The translations under genes were made by a program, and so were the position numbers. Positions 24,801-36,898 of a stretch of DNA of 64,000 nt are shown one piece after another (the stretch's first letter is position 1; every line of letters starts with the position of its first letter). The stretch comes from Basidiobolus meristosporus CBS 931.73 (taxonomy: Eukaryota; Basidiobolomycota; Basidiobolomycetes; Basidiobolales; Basidiobolaceae), in contig MCFE01000099.1 in NCBI GenBank assembly GCA_002104905.1, positions 108,545 through 172,544 on the forward strand. The letters are read 5' to 3'. Below the pieces are notes generated by a model. That model saw only the letters and a program-made list of their open reading frames with translations. It made no database searches and had not been told where the DNA came from.

Positions 24801-25817
24801 GAGCAAATCCAGCTCTATTAGCTCTATATGTGGATGATCTTATTATAGCCGCCAATAACCTAGAAACATTAGAACAGAGTAAATCCAGCCTATCTAAGGA
24901 GTTCAAGATGTCCAATCTAGGAGAACTTAATTACTACTTAGGGATTACGTTCTCCATAGACAGAAGTACCCAGACTATCACCCAAAGCCAATCCAATATA
25001 TTCAAGATATACTAAAGAAGTACCAAATGGAAGACTGTAAACCGGCAGCTACCCCAATGGAGACAAACCTTAACTTGGTCAAAACTCAGCCAAATCAAGA
25101 GAGCTTGGTGCCATCTGAAAGCCATGACTTCCCTTATCAATCTATGATTGGCAGTCTGATGTATATCATGCTTGGAAAATGTGCAGATATCTCATATTCA
25201 ATGGGAGTTGTCAGCCAACATAATCAGAACTATGGATTGGATCATATTGCAGTAGTTAAGTGGATTTTTAGATACCTAAAAGGAACTGCTGATATCTGCT
25301 TAAGATACAATTGTAAGGATTCAGAACAGGATCTTGTGGGATACTCTGATGCTCATTGGGGACAAAATTTAGAAGACAGAAGATCTACCACAGGATACAC
25401 CTTTCTTTACTGTAAGGGAGCAATTTCATGGAATTCAAGAAAGCAACCAACCATAGCACATTCTACCACAGAGGCAGAGAACATGGCAGCCTCTGAAGCT
25501 ACAAAAGAAGCAATGTGGTTAAGAAATCTGTTTACAGATTTAGGCCAATATCAAAAAATGCCTATTACTTTATTTCAAGATAATCAAGGATGTATACAAT
25601 TAGGTAGAAATCCAACTTTTCATGCTAGAAACAAGCACATAGATATTAGACATCATTTCATACATGAAGCAATAAAGAACAACTTAGTTAGCTTAGTTTA
25701 CTGTCCTGCAGATGAAATGATTGCAGACATACTTACCAAACCACTAGCTAGAGGCAAGTTTGAATATCTTAGGTCAAAATTAAGACTAGTCAGTATGAAT
25801 ATTTAGCTGAGTGGGAG
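21831..25817 (+). pseudogene. Inner Ty1/copia element, gag-pol (plus strand)
   Basis: Gag begins near 21,838 and includes MDGSNYQLWKVKMKMLLQAR and a zinc knuckle CNYCKRKGHTSDWC. Then come a protease remnant YIDSGAFQHF, a pre-integrase domain, an integrase core (HSDLCGP, SDNGGEY, QQNGVAE in a 301-codon frame at 23,098-24,003), reverse transcriptase (YTETFAPVAKFNSIRLILA, then LYVDDLIIAANN after a frameshift near 24,750) and RNase H (GYSDAHWGQNLEDRRSTTGY, 25,027-25,806). Long frames survive but there are several stops, so it is younger than the outer element yet dead. Polypurine tract GAGTGGGAG precedes the 3' LTR. Confidence 0.9.
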
Positions 25818-25903
25818 TGTTGTAAAATTTGTATTTCCACCTAAATATTCACCTAACTTAGTCACTTAGATCATTACCTTCAAACCCTAGAGAATACATG
25901 ACT
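25818..25903 (+). repeat. Inner copia element, truncated 3' LTR
   Basis: TGTTGTAAAATTTG matches the start of the 5' LTR at 21,486, but similarity ends after about 86 bases at AGAGAATAC. The adjoining sequence is minus-strand gag of the outer element. A deletion removed the remainder of this LTR and part of the outer gag. Confidence 0.8.
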
Positions 25904-26229
25904 GGTAGGTGTCTTCTAATGCCTTCCAGGCATTCTTTGCCGTTTTTGCTCTTGAGCATTGAATTAGCAATTTGTCTTTAACATTAAGGCAAATGCAGCT
26001 AAAGGCACTTTGTTCTTTCTTCTGGTACTTTAAGGCTTCCTCTCCCATGTTTTTAGGAGGGCATTCTTCTCCCATGACAATATCCGAAAGGCCTCTTGCT
26101 TGTAGCAGCATCTTCATCTTCACATTCCACACTTGGTAGTTAGATCCATTCAACTTTTCAGCAGAGGGAAAAATTCCAGTAATAGCAGTAGTGGACATTG
26201 CAGCAAGTGAAAGCTTGGGGCTCATAACC
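25904..26229 (-). pseudogene. Outer copia element, gag N-terminus
   Basis: The minus-strand frame reads LNGSNYQVWNVKMKMLLQAR and continues to NAWKALEDTYQ, matching the gag start of the inner element. It completes the outer element on the far side of the nested insertion. The next gag segment expected (about 80 codons) is missing because of the deletion at 25,903/25,904. Confidence 0.85.
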
Positions 26230-26574
26230 TGTTGTAAGAGTCTTGGAGATATTGGAAGTGATTGGGAGGACAAGTAGATTATGTGGTTTTCACTTAATGA
26301 TTTATTGAATGTAAAAGTAGTATTTATACTTTTACATGGTCCTAGCATAGCAAACACACAAAATAGGCTAAGGAAGGTCCCAAGAGCATGTATGCAAAGT
26401 TTGGGGCTGTTTGGACAACTTTGACAATATTCATTTTCTGGGTACCTGGTATTTTGGTGAAAATATTTTGAGTAATTCCCAACAAGGAATTTGGTTAGTA
26501 TTCTCTAGGATTTGAAGGTGATGATCTGACTAAGTTAGGTGAGTATTTAGGTGGAATTACAAACTTTTACAACA
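26230..26574 (-). repeat. Outer copia element, 5' LTR
   Basis: This 345-bp repeat begins TGTTGTAAGAGTCTTGG and ends CTTTTACAACA on the plus strand and pairs with 17,734-18,082. It is the 5' LTR relative to the minus-strand element because gag follows it in that direction. Confidence 0.85.
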
Positions 26575-27010
26575 GTAGCAACCAAACATATGCTTGCAAG
26601 ATGTATATGTTACCAGCAATACAAGATATATGGCTACTTTGCAAGCATCACACTAAAAAGCTGTAAAGTTGAGGTGATAGAAGTATGTCAATTGTGGCAG
26701 GTGTCAGCAATTGTAGAGGTTAGTAAGCAGGAGGCCATAGTTTTTTTTGATTCAAACTATATGTGGAATACCAACAATAATAGTGGGTAAGCAAACAAAG
26801 AGGGGTGATTCTACAGTGGAATATATGAATTGCTCAAGGGGAGGCAGAAAATGGAAATATCATTTGGTAAATTTGTATGGTAGCATTTTACTGAACTAGC
26901 TGTAGGCTGCCATACTGCAGTAATAATGCCATCAAAGGCTTGCAATGAGGCTGTCAAAACACTGTCAGGTTTTTTGCCTTATAAGGCAATTGGATGTACC
27001 AGCTGGTTAG
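26575..27010 (+). pseudogene. Tnp2 relic B, right part, with target duplication
   Basis: It starts with GTAGC (26,575-26,579), the second copy of the target duplication, and then continues the Tnp2 relic interrupted at 17,733: the frame ARCICYQQYKIYGYFASITL matches relic A's minus strand at 5,834-6,061. Similarity extends to about 27,010. Removing 17,734-26,579 restores alignment with relic A across the joint. Confidence 0.7.
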
Positions 27011-27251
27011 ATCCACTCAAATAGTTGTAAAGTGCACTATGACTGTACCAATGCCATGCCACCCTTGACAGAACATGGTATCAACACCATCATATTTTAT
27101 CAACTTTATTTGGCTGTAAAATTAGCAAAATGCTGATGTGATCCCATCACAAGATTGTGTAGTTGGTCATTAATTCCAAGCTGCAGGTATTATTGCGGTC
27201 TCCTGATGGGTTCTTGATGGCTGATCTGGACTGGGTCCACCTGCAGGACCA

Positions 27252-27572
27252 AATTATTTCTTGTAGGGAAGTGATTGGGTGAACAAGTGGATTAGGTAGC
27301 TTCACTTAATGATTTAATGAATGTAAAAGTGGTATTTGTGCTTTTACATGATCTTGGCATCATAAGTGCATAAGATAGGTTTAGGAAGGTCTTAAGAACA
27401 TGTGTGCAAAGTGTGGGGCTGTTTGGACAACTTTGAGAGCTTTCATGTTCTGGGTACCAGATATTTTGGCAAAAATATTCTAGGTAAATCCCTGCAAGAA
27501 GTTTGGTCAATATTCTCTAAAATTTGTAGATGGTGATCCTAGTGACTAAGTTGGGTGAAAATTAGGTGGAAC
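27252..27572 (-). repeat. Partial copia LTR (minus orientation)
   Basis: The sequence aligns with the LTR at 26,230-26,574 but lacks its first about 20 bases and is more diverged. It abuts a plus-strand copia relic, so it is a remnant of another insertion. Confidence 0.65.
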
Positions 27573-28743
27573 CATATACTTTTCAGCAAATTCCATCAGA
27601 CTAACATTGGCTACTGCAGTCAAAAATAGGTTTTTATACATCAAATGGGCATAAAACTGCATTTTTAAATGAAGAACTTGATGTAAACATGTATGTGGAC
27701 CAGCCTGATGGGTTTGTTGACCAGAATAATCCCATCTACTCTGAAAGCTTGAAAAAGTCTATATGGACTCAAGCAATTTCACAGAGCCTGGAACTGCAAT
27801 GTATACTATTATTTGGAATCTTTGAGTTTCAAAAGGAGTGATGCTGACTATAGTATATGCTGTAAGCCAAATAGATCAAGTCCAGTTCTATTAGCTCAAT
27901 ATGTGGATCATCTTATTATAGCCTCCAATAACCTAAAAACAATGGAATAGACTAAATCCAGCCTATCTGAAGAGTTGACAATGTCCAATATAGGAGAACT
28001 CAGTTACTACTTAAGGATTGAATTTGCCATAGGGTTAGGGTTATGGCTAGCTGACTTTCCTTATTGATTGACAGTCAGCAGTCTGCTGTATATCATGTGT
28101 GGAATACATCCAGATATCTCATATTCAATGGGATTTGTCAGCCAGCACAATTGGAACTATGCATTGGATCATATTGCAGCAATGAAGTTGAGTTTTGGAT
28201 ACTTGAAAGGAGCTGCTGATGTCTGTTTGTGTACATCTATAAGGTATCAGAATAAGATACTATGGGATGCTCCAATGCTGATTGAGGACAAAATCTAAAA
28301 AAAAATGGAAGATCCACTATAGGATACACTCTTTTGTACTGAAGCAGAGCAATTTCATGGAAATCAAGAAAGTGACCAACTATAGCACTTTTCACTGGCA
28401 AGGCAGAGCATTCTGCAACCTGTGAGGCTACAGAAGAAGCAATGTGGCTAAGGAAGCTTTCAAATATTAGGTTAGTGTCAAAAGCCCCAACTTCAGTGTT
28501 TCAGGACAATGAAGGATGATTGTTATTAGGTAAAAATTCAACTATTTATGCTGAAAATAAGCATGTAGCTATTGAGCATCATTTTGAGTGGGAAGTTTTA
28601 GAGAACAAATTATTTCACTGAGCTTAATGTCTTACAAATGATATAATTGCAGACACACTTGCTAAATCATTAGCTAGAGACAAGTTTGAGTATCTCAGAT
28701 TATAACTAAGACTAGTTAATATGGATATGTAGTTGAGTGGTTG
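27573..28743 (+). pseudogene. Copia pol relic, reverse transcriptase to RNase H
   Basis: It matches the inner copia element from the PVAKFNSIRL region through FLNEELDVNMYVDQPDGF, the YVDD region (here reading YVDHL), and RNase H to the polypurine tract TTGAGTGGTTG. Stops are numerous. About 150 bases between the reverse transcriptase end and RNase H are replaced by a short telomere-like sequence at 28,031-28,043. Confidence 0.75.
28031..28043 (+). repeat. Interstitial telomeric repeat at a deletion joint
   Basis: AGGGTTAGGGTTA lies exactly where copia sequence equivalent to about 24,955-25,115 is missing. Two telomere units therefore fill the joint. Confidence 0.7.
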
Positions 28744-29088
28744 TGTTGTATATGTTGCAATTACACTTAATTATTTACCTTACATGATCACTTAGAGTAT
28801 TCCCTGCAAATTTTAAAGAGGCCTGACTAAATTTCTGATTTGGATTTATTCAAAATATGTCCACCAAAATATCAGGTACCCAGTACTTGAAATATTTCTA
28901 AGAGGTCTAATTAGTCCCAAGTGTTACACACATATTCTTGAAACCTTCTTAAGCATATTCTACAAGATATTTTGCCACCATCATGGAAGAATTTATATAG
29001 CACTTTTACATTCAATATACCATAAAGTGAAGACCACATAATCACTTGTTCTTCCTATCACTTACAACATCTCCAAAACTCTTACAAC
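28744..29088 (+). repeat. Copia 3' LTR of the relic at 27.6-28.7 kb
   Basis: It begins TGTTGTATATG after a polypurine tract and ends AACTCTTACAAC, with blocks such as AATATCAGGTACCCAG in common with the other copia LTRs. It is the most diverged of them. Confidence 0.7.
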
Positions 29089-31714
29089 CCATTGTATAAT
29101 ATGGGCTTATCCTAGTATCTACTGTTACTTTCCATGGCTGGGATACTTAATTGCACATATGAGTGATTTGTTACAAGCAGGCATGCTTATATGTACCAGC
29201 ACCATTGTGACCAACAGTGCAAAAGTGTGTAAGTTTGTACAACACTGTTGACCACTGCAAATTGATTAGCTCACCCTAGTGTCAACTGATGGAGCAAGTG
29301 TACTAAGCTTGTGCACATACTTAGGCATGAATACACTCTTAGAAAAACAACAACTAAAGGTCTGCAGAGCACTGTAATGTATTAGCAGATTTCCAAGCTT
29401 CTCTAAACTTACAACCATTGATAAATGGGCTCTAGCTATTTTGCAGAAAGAAGACATATTTTCCAGGAGGTGGCTAGGCTAAATAACATTCATGCCAAGC
29501 TGGGTAATAAGTTGCTCACCACTTCCACAAAGATATTCAACTTAAAATTTGAAGGAACAAGACCAGCTAAATGCCAGCAAAATACCATTTGAGTACCAGC
29601 AGATTATTAGATGACTTCCAAGTATGCAATTTTTTATGGAGTATAACTTGACAGTAGTAAACACAAACATGGAGACTTTTACAAAGCTCATATCATTATC
29701 CCAGGTAGCCACCAGCTATAACACCTAGGTCGAACTATAGAATTAGATGGAATGGCCATCATTTCCCACCTTAATTGAATCACTGATTATGATGAAAGCC
29801 GTTGGTGGACAACCTCGAAGAGATGCACTTTCCAGCGGGAGGAATGCTAACTATTCAGACCAAGACCATATACTTTGACTGCAGCAAGTCATGTTGGTAT
29901 GCCTGATTTCACAATGCACTCAAATCCTCCACTATGAAAACCATCTGGGGAGTATCACTATTCAGTAATCTGGACCCAACAAATGTTCATGAGCTCTAAG
30001 CAAGCGGTATTTAGAGAACACTTGGGATATTCATGATGCATAGGAAAGGCATCGTGTGCATATCACCCAAGTGATAGGTGTAGCGCAAATATGAAGTAGT
30101 AGTGGACGGCCGTTTTCCATTGCACTCGTCGCATAGACACAAAGATCAGTTAAAACTGGTGTGAGTGAGGATCTTCTACAGTAGAACTAATGACGCAATA
30201 ACCCCTGCTTTTATAGGTGTGCGCTTTGAGAATGGTGCTAGTAAGGGCTGTGGACGAGGCACCGCATCAGCCGCATCAAACGCCATGCATTTGTCGTAAT
30301 GAAGCCCGCCTGAGACCAAGAGCCAGATGGCATATTTCAAGGCCGGGAATTCCCAGCTTGAGATAGAATGAGGTAAAGGAGCTTGCTCACAACCTGCCAC
30401 CCATCCCGGGGTACTATTCGAGCCCTCGATGTTCGAAACTTAGGATCGTTGGCCTATCTTTCATCCAGCACCGTCATCAGGTGCCGGCGCCCCGTTGAAG
30501 AAACCGATTAGTTTGATTTATCGATCATGCCGCACTTTTCTCGTGGTTTAGTTAACACACACACACGCCGATTCCCCCGGGCCCAGATAGTCATGGAACC
30601 GATTAGGGGATGTGACAAGTTGCAGGTATATATTTAGGGTTAGAGTGGTGGGGACCTATATTTGGTAAGCTTTTTTATGTACAGCACCCGAGCTTTGGAT
30701 TCACTCATTTTAATCATGGCGAAGCGGAAATGAGGTGATTCGGTTGCAGCATGGGACTATCCATCCTATTTGGCAATCAGCGGGTGTTGGCGAGTGTTCT
30801 CTTTCACTGCATGGCGTCAGGCCATTTGCGGACTTTTGCAAGACAAGCCAGCCAAACCAAGCAGCTTCAATAGCATAGGGCGCTTGCAGAACAGCGCATA
30901 GTGAGTGATATGTACGGGTCACCACCGTTGCTGATAGTATCCTCGAGCATAGGGGGTCTGTGTCGCTTCGGAGATGTCGCGTATATGGCCCCATCTGGAT
31001 CGCGCCTCTGGCTACTTACTGCTTTTTGCATAGCAGAGCCCCCGGTCTTCTGAGGTCTGGGCATAAGCTGCTGACTCCGTGCCTGGTGGTTCCGCGGAAA
31101 CTGCTCCATGCAATCCTCCAACGGATGTTAGTCACTATGGGACCTTGACTTATGAATTGTGTGACATTCCCTCAGCCCTGACACACACTTCAACAACATA
31201 TTACTACTTATTTCTGCGTGGAGCAATTTCCCCAATTGTTTTCTATCGTATTTATGTTGTGTGGGTCCTCAAATACCATCCCATCTCTGCAAACTAACCA
31301 TCCTGATGCGACCGAGCCTATATTTGGTGTTATTTATCCAGTGACTGGTATACATATATATATATATGCATAAATGCTATAGTTAACATTGCGTGCATTG
31401 ACTGAAATGGTCATAATTTGACCTTCGAATCACTCTCAATAGGTCTGTTTCATTAACTAGCCAATTCCAGTACTAAATGGAGAAATCAGCTATTTATCGT
31501 TGCCAAAACTAAGGGAGGTTACAAGTTGATGGCAAAATAGGCAGTGCTGCTTCATTATACCATAAACTAGGCATTATCCAAATAATATGTCAACCGCTAC
31601 TTTACATTCATAGCCCTTCCAAAGCGTATTCCTCACCAACTCATTTTCCCTTGCCCATCCAGATCTCTCTACAGGCTACACAATACATCCGGTTGCTACT
31701 CTACTTTTGTCCCG
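29089..31714. other. Boundary zone, no gene seen
   Basis: The first 650 bases are AT-rich and CpG-free like the transposon region. From about 29,730 CpG appears at normal frequency and the sequence no longer resembles mobile elements. Short overlapping open stretches at 30,176-31,300 occur on both strands without motifs or codon bias I would trust. A TA-rich microsatellite sits at 31,349-31,368. Confidence 0.5.
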
Positions 31715-32805
31715 ATGAACTTTGGGGATCAACAGCCTGAGTCGCTCGTTGGGGACCCCTCCCTAACGGGTACTGTGGGGCATTACTTCGACATGCGAAC
31801 TGGAGACTTGGTGGACACGCAGTTTCATTTACGGCAGTATTTCGAGGATTTCCAAACTGCTACGCTATCACAAATTGCTATAGAATTTCGGGGACTTCAC
31901 GAACGTCTTGATGGAGTGGAGGAGAGACTTGAAACTGCTCGAATAATGTCTCCGGCCAATGTCCTATCCTCCAAATTGACCACGATCGAAAGCAAGCTGA
32001 ATGACATTTTGAGTCCCTTTCAGAAGGAGCATCAGAACTTGCCAGCTAGCTGCCTCCAAGCCTATGAGACACTAACGCACACACCCACCAGACAACCATT
32101 TAACGGGAATCCCGCCAAGCCCACTTCTGGGCGTAACCCCACCTCAAACACCCTATCAGCCGCTACCCCTGGTATGGTCCTGCTCTGCATGAACTTTGTC
32201 TAGCACGCAGACTCACTGTTTTGCAAATCTTAGTTTCCCAGCTTCCCTCCGAAGAAAGTGCCAAAGTCAAGGTGCTACTGAGGCAATTTGCCGCAAATGC
32301 AATGAATAGTATCGAGAAAAATGCGTTTTCCTTCGCCAATGTCAACAACCATGTCGGAGGTATGCTCCAAATCGGCTTATCTATGGCCATAATCTCATGT
32401 TGATTCCTTGAGAGAAAGCAAAGAAAGTCATTTGTTTCATTTCTTGGTTGATTAAAAACTGACATCTAACACCCGTACTCTCTATCTCTCGTCGCCACTC
32501 CATGTCCCTCAGCTGTGTCCACAATGAAACAATTCGGCATCTATGATTCACCAACTTGGGATAATTTTGTGCAACTCCACTTCCCCCATGTCCTCAAAAG
32601 CGATTTGCGAGATGAATTGGTCAAGATCGTGAGCGTCAAAGTCAAGAACACCAAAGCTAGATACAAAAAGGTAATGTCCGACTGGAATGCGACACTGCAC
32701 GACCATTTGCTTGTGATATTTACCGGACCATCCCAGCGGTTATTAGCCTCGAGGAGCCCGACTGAGCGGCAGGATTCTGAATCGATAGCTGGACTTGATT
32801 CCTAG
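31715..32805 (+). CDS. Hypothetical three-exon protein, about 291 aa
   Basis: Exons are inferred at 31,715-32,171, 32,234-32,359 and 32,513-32,805; both introns have GT...AG ends and keep phase 1. The first exon has a leucine/glutamate-rich stretch (residues about 55-110) likely to form a coiled coil, then a Thr/Pro/Asn-rich linker. Exons 2 and 3 encode VSQLPSEESAKVKVLLRQF and a basic region with KVKNTKARYKK. No family is recognised. A further possible intron begins at GTAATG 32,671, which would change the C-terminus. Start is the first ATG of the frame. Confidence 0.55.
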
Positions 32806-34760
32806 TTGCAATGCTGATAGTAAGCGAGAGGTCTTTGAAGGCTTTGTGTCGAGCACCAAGTGGACCTCTATCCTTGGATCTAGTATGCCACTCTACTGTA
32901 CCTATCTACCCGCGAATAGCTTTCAACTCGCTCGTCGCGTTTTAAGTGTTTTTAGCTGTCATCACCAATTGGACTTGGTCTAGTTTTTATATCGATATTT
33001 ATAGGGTCTATACTACTATTATCTTTATCGCCCACTTAGCGTTTACCAACCGAAGGTCGCCCCTGGCTTTGGCATAGGTGTAGACTCTATCTACGCACAT
33101 TGATACTTCGCAAGAGCCTCCTTCTCGAAAGCAAACCATGTCTCCCCCAGAATTACGTAATTATGTATATTGAAGAAACTTCCACCATGTGGCAACGGTG
33201 AGATCTTTTCTCAAGCAAGCTCTTCAAATTCAAGGCTCAAGCACCACCGTCCTCGCTTGTCAACACTGATATCCAAGTCAGCTCAAATAAAACATACATT
33301 AAGGCTGTTGTTGTGAATCACCCTCCGTGGATACAATACCCAGTGTCGTTCAACTTGAACTCAACAGATGTGAATACGCGAACGGTGTGAACAGTCTGCG
33401 CGTCTTTTGGCATTTCCTCCGAGTTGCAAACTGGGCCTGCGCTCGGCCGCTAGCCAACAGTGCGCGACCCAAGAGTCAATTCGACTGAATTTTCTCTTCT
33501 CTGCTACTTGGACACCACCACCGTTTGGAAAGCAACCGGGTATTTCGCATGCCAGGACATCATTATGGGATCAGCCACTGTAGTGATCTCATCAGCAATA
33601 ACGTGTCAGGGGAAATGACCGAATGAATATCATCGTATCCCTCCATATAGGATGGCGGAAGCTTGGGAGGATTACCTGCACCAATCAATCCCATCGAATA
33701 TTCTCGAAATTTAATGGCTCCTCACATAGAGATAAATACGTGGCGAGGTACAGCGGAATTCTTCATATTCTCCAAACATATCTTTCTGGCATGAAGATAC
33801 TCACCACGTCAGGAAGATTTGTAGGGAAGATTTCCTGGACATGCTTTATAAGCATCGTCTTAAGAGCTCTCAAAGTTAATAAGATGCTGTAATCTCTTTA
33901 TATAGTAATCTTGGTAGGATTTGAGAACAGTTATTCTCTATAATGTGAATATATTCATGAACGATGCTTGAGGGAGTAATGGTATTCACTTCAGGAAACA
34001 CGGTGGTGCCTGAAGCGCAAGTAGTTCGGGTACTCCAGCCAACTTGTCTAGTCACCTGGACTTGCTGAGACAACGGCCTAATGATTCCCATGGGGATGTG
34101 GATGGAGACCCTCTTGAGGCATATCCCCATACCAGCCATGCAACTTGGTATCTGCCAATCCTTGCTGGGCGCAATCTTCGTAACGTCGAGCTTTGCATGT
34201 CTGGATGCACCAACTGGTCAGGAAGCCAAGGAAGGCATATCAATCCTGAATGCCAGTTAATTCCATAGGAAAAACCCATTCCCGAAGGCCCAATAAAGAG
34301 AATTCAGGGAATGCATCCCGCTCGCTTTATCTCAGATCAAACATGTCGCTCACCCTGAATTCGCTTAATTGACCGTGTCGCAATATGAATGTAATCTAGG
34401 AAGGCATAGATTAATTTCGTCTGGACCATCGCGCGACGAGGGTGCTCGCCAGTTAACAAACAATTGTTTGTCCCTACCAACACGGCAATGCCTGGTCATC
34501 TCGACAGGAAGCGGGGCTTGCAGCAGGAAACCCATTTAGGTCGGTGGTCTTCTCTCCTAGTCACCTGGTTAATTGTTTTCCTTTTGTTTGTCAGGCTTTG
34601 TGACAACATTTGGAACAAAACCACCGATCTAACGATTGAGCGGTCTCCTGCATAGAGTACGCAAGTCAATCGGGCCGGTGCAGACACTACGGTTACTACT
34701 GTACTCCTACCAGGCATGGCAACTTGGTCGGAGATTTCCAGACATCCACCGCGGTTAGCC
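32806..34760. other. Intergenic, no gene seen
   Basis: The stretch has normal CpG content. Open stretches (33,623-33,892; 33,876-34,139; 34,044-34,268; 34,464-34,655) overlap on opposite strands and lack splice-supported extension or motifs. It precedes the Nramp promoter. Confidence 0.5.
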
Positions 34761-34768
34761 TATATAAG
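34761..34768 (+). promoter_or_regulatory. TATA box of the Nramp gene
   Basis: TATATAAG lies about 110 bases before the ATG at 34,878, a usual distance for a fungal TATA element with a short leader. Confidence 0.5.
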
Positions 34769-34877
34769 CCCACTGCTGATGCTGAACTTGCTTGAAAATA
34801 CCTGTAGTTGGTTGACTGGCTATTTTCAACCCTTCCGTGCATCCAGCGTAGAAGCTTCGACCTGAGCCACGAGCAAT

Positions 34878-36566
34878 ATGAAACTCAATTTATCAAAGGG
34901 CGCGAAAAGCGATGACACCCGCATCGAGATCACCCAACTCTCGGTCACCAAGACCAGGGCGGAAAAGGTGAAATCGTTCATCAAGACATTGCTCTCTTTT
35001 CTGGGGCCAGGATATAGTGAGTTCGATACCTGAGTAATATGTCGTGCCCTGAGATTAGCGCTAACCTTGGTGGTGTTTAGTGGTGGCGGTAGGATACATG
35101 GATCCAGGCAATTGGGCCACCGATTTGTCAGGTAACGGAGGATGTATACTGATGGTTGTCTGATGTCAGAGTCTAAACAGTTGCCATTCAAGGCGGCTCG
35201 CAATTCGGCTACTCTCTGCTCTTTGTCATTTTGGTGTCCAACGTCATGGCGGTGGTTCTCCAATCCTTAGCGGTACGCCTTGGGGTTGTAACGGGCTGCG
35301 GTAGGCCATTGAGCTTTTGTTCATAGATCCCATGGGTCCTAAACCATCCTTCCCACAGATCTCGCCCAGGCCTGCAAAAAGTACTATCCGAAGTGGGTCA
35401 ACGTTTGCCTTTACTTCCTCTGTGAGATTGCCATCATCGCATGTGATCTGGCCGAGGTGATCGGCTCGGCCATCGCCTTGCAGATGCTGTTTGGTTTGCC
35501 GTTGCCTTGGGGAGTGGTGATCACCACGTTCGATGTATTTTTAATCCTCCTGGCCAACCGAAGCGACTCGAAGCTTGCTACGCGTTTCTTCGAAGGATTC
35601 ATCTTTCTGCTGGTGATGGGGGTGGGCATTTGTTTCATCATCCAGCTGGTCTACGTCAAACCAGTTCTTTCCCAAGTGATGATGGGATTCCTTCCAACGG
35701 CTGAGATACTTACCAACAGCAAGGAACTGTACGTGGCGATAGGGATCGTGGGGGCTACCGTGATGCCACATAACCTATATCTTCATTCCCATATTGTCAA
35801 GCTGCGCTCCCCCAACTCCAACACTGTCGAACCAGTTAGCAGCCAGAAGGAGTTGAACGAATCTGTCCAGAGTTCACTCATGTTTTCCATAGTTGATTGC
35901 GTCCTCGCGCTCACTTTTGCCTTGTTTGTCAACTCGGCGATTCTGGTGGTGGCTAGCGGGGCGTTCCATTATGGCGCTGGTGAGTCCAAGGTGGAAGTGG
36001 CCGATTTGTTCGATGCCCACCAGCTGCTAACCAAATCCTTGGGGTCGGTGGCTGGTGTGGCCTTCGCCTTGGCGCTGCTACTATCTGGCCAGAGCTCCAC
36101 GATCACCGGGACCATGGCCGGCCAAATCATTATGGAGGGCTTCCTTGGCTTGACTATGCGCCCTTGGTTACGTCGCATCATCACCCGTGGCTTAGCCATT
36201 GTTCCAGCCATGGCAGTGGCGGTATTATTTGGTTCTAAAGGAATGAACCAAGTGCTTATCGGATCGCAAGTGATCCTTAGCCTCCAGCTTCCCTTTGCGG
36301 TCATACCCCTGGTGATGTTTACAAGTAGCAAAAGGGTGATGCGAGTGCCGTATATTGAGAAAAACGAGGAGTTCGAGATCACCACCATCAACAGCGAGGA
36401 GCCTTCCGCATCAACAGCCTTTGACCACGAGCAGATGTTCGACGCAAGTGAAAAGCACTTCGCAAGTAACCTTTTCATGAAGGTCGTCACCTGGCTGATC
36501 GCCTTGATAATCGTGGGGCTAAACGGATTTCTACTTCTTGAAACCGCTAGGGGAGCAACACTATAA
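34878..36566 (+). CDS. Nramp-family divalent metal transporter
   Basis: Nramp proteins move Mn2+, Fe2+ and similar ions with protons across plasma or endomembranes. Four exons are inferred: 34,878-35,016; 35,081-35,131; 35,193-35,300; about 35,358-36,566. All three introns (57-64 bp, GT-AG) are in phase 1, giving about 501 aa, a usual length. Signature residues are present: [12 protein letters not shown] in the first membrane helix (metal-binding Asp and Asn), [13 protein letters not shown] in helix 6 (metal-binding Met), and [20 protein letters not shown], the conserved transport motif. The C-terminal part has a charged, Ser/Glu-rich loop before a final hydrophobic helix. It converges with the gamma-glutamyltranspeptidase gene, with 332 bases between stops. 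Fungal relatives are the Smf proteins. The ion preference cannot be read from sequence. Confidence 0.92.
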
Positions 36567-36898
36567 ACCACCCCTCCTTAACTAAACCAGCCAAAGATTC
36601 GGTCAACCTGGCCGGGACTTTACCGTTGACTTCATGAACTTGACTACACCCAGGTGGTGGTGGACATTTGATGGTTAACTAGCAGCAATGCACAATCTTC
36701 ACTCCAAATGACCAAATAAACTAATATCCTGCACCTATCCGCATTGCTGGAAAATCCATCCAAATCGGCCCATTTATTTCTCGTGGATCTGGAAAGCAAC
36801 ATCGAACTTGGTACATACACCTATGCAAATGAGATGGAGAAGCGTGCGGCTAAGATGGCGTAGCACATTACTGAGTGCTCAAGCCGATGCGTTTGGAA
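36567..36898. other. Convergent 3' spacer
   Basis: It lies between the stop codons of two convergent genes. AAATAAACTAATA near 36,714 could serve as a polyadenylation signal for the Nramp transcript. Nothing else is seen. Confidence 0.5.

Noticed and set aside
35969-36571. 200-codon minus-strand frame over the Nramp gene
   Set aside because: Antisense shadow of the transporter frame without motifs of its own.
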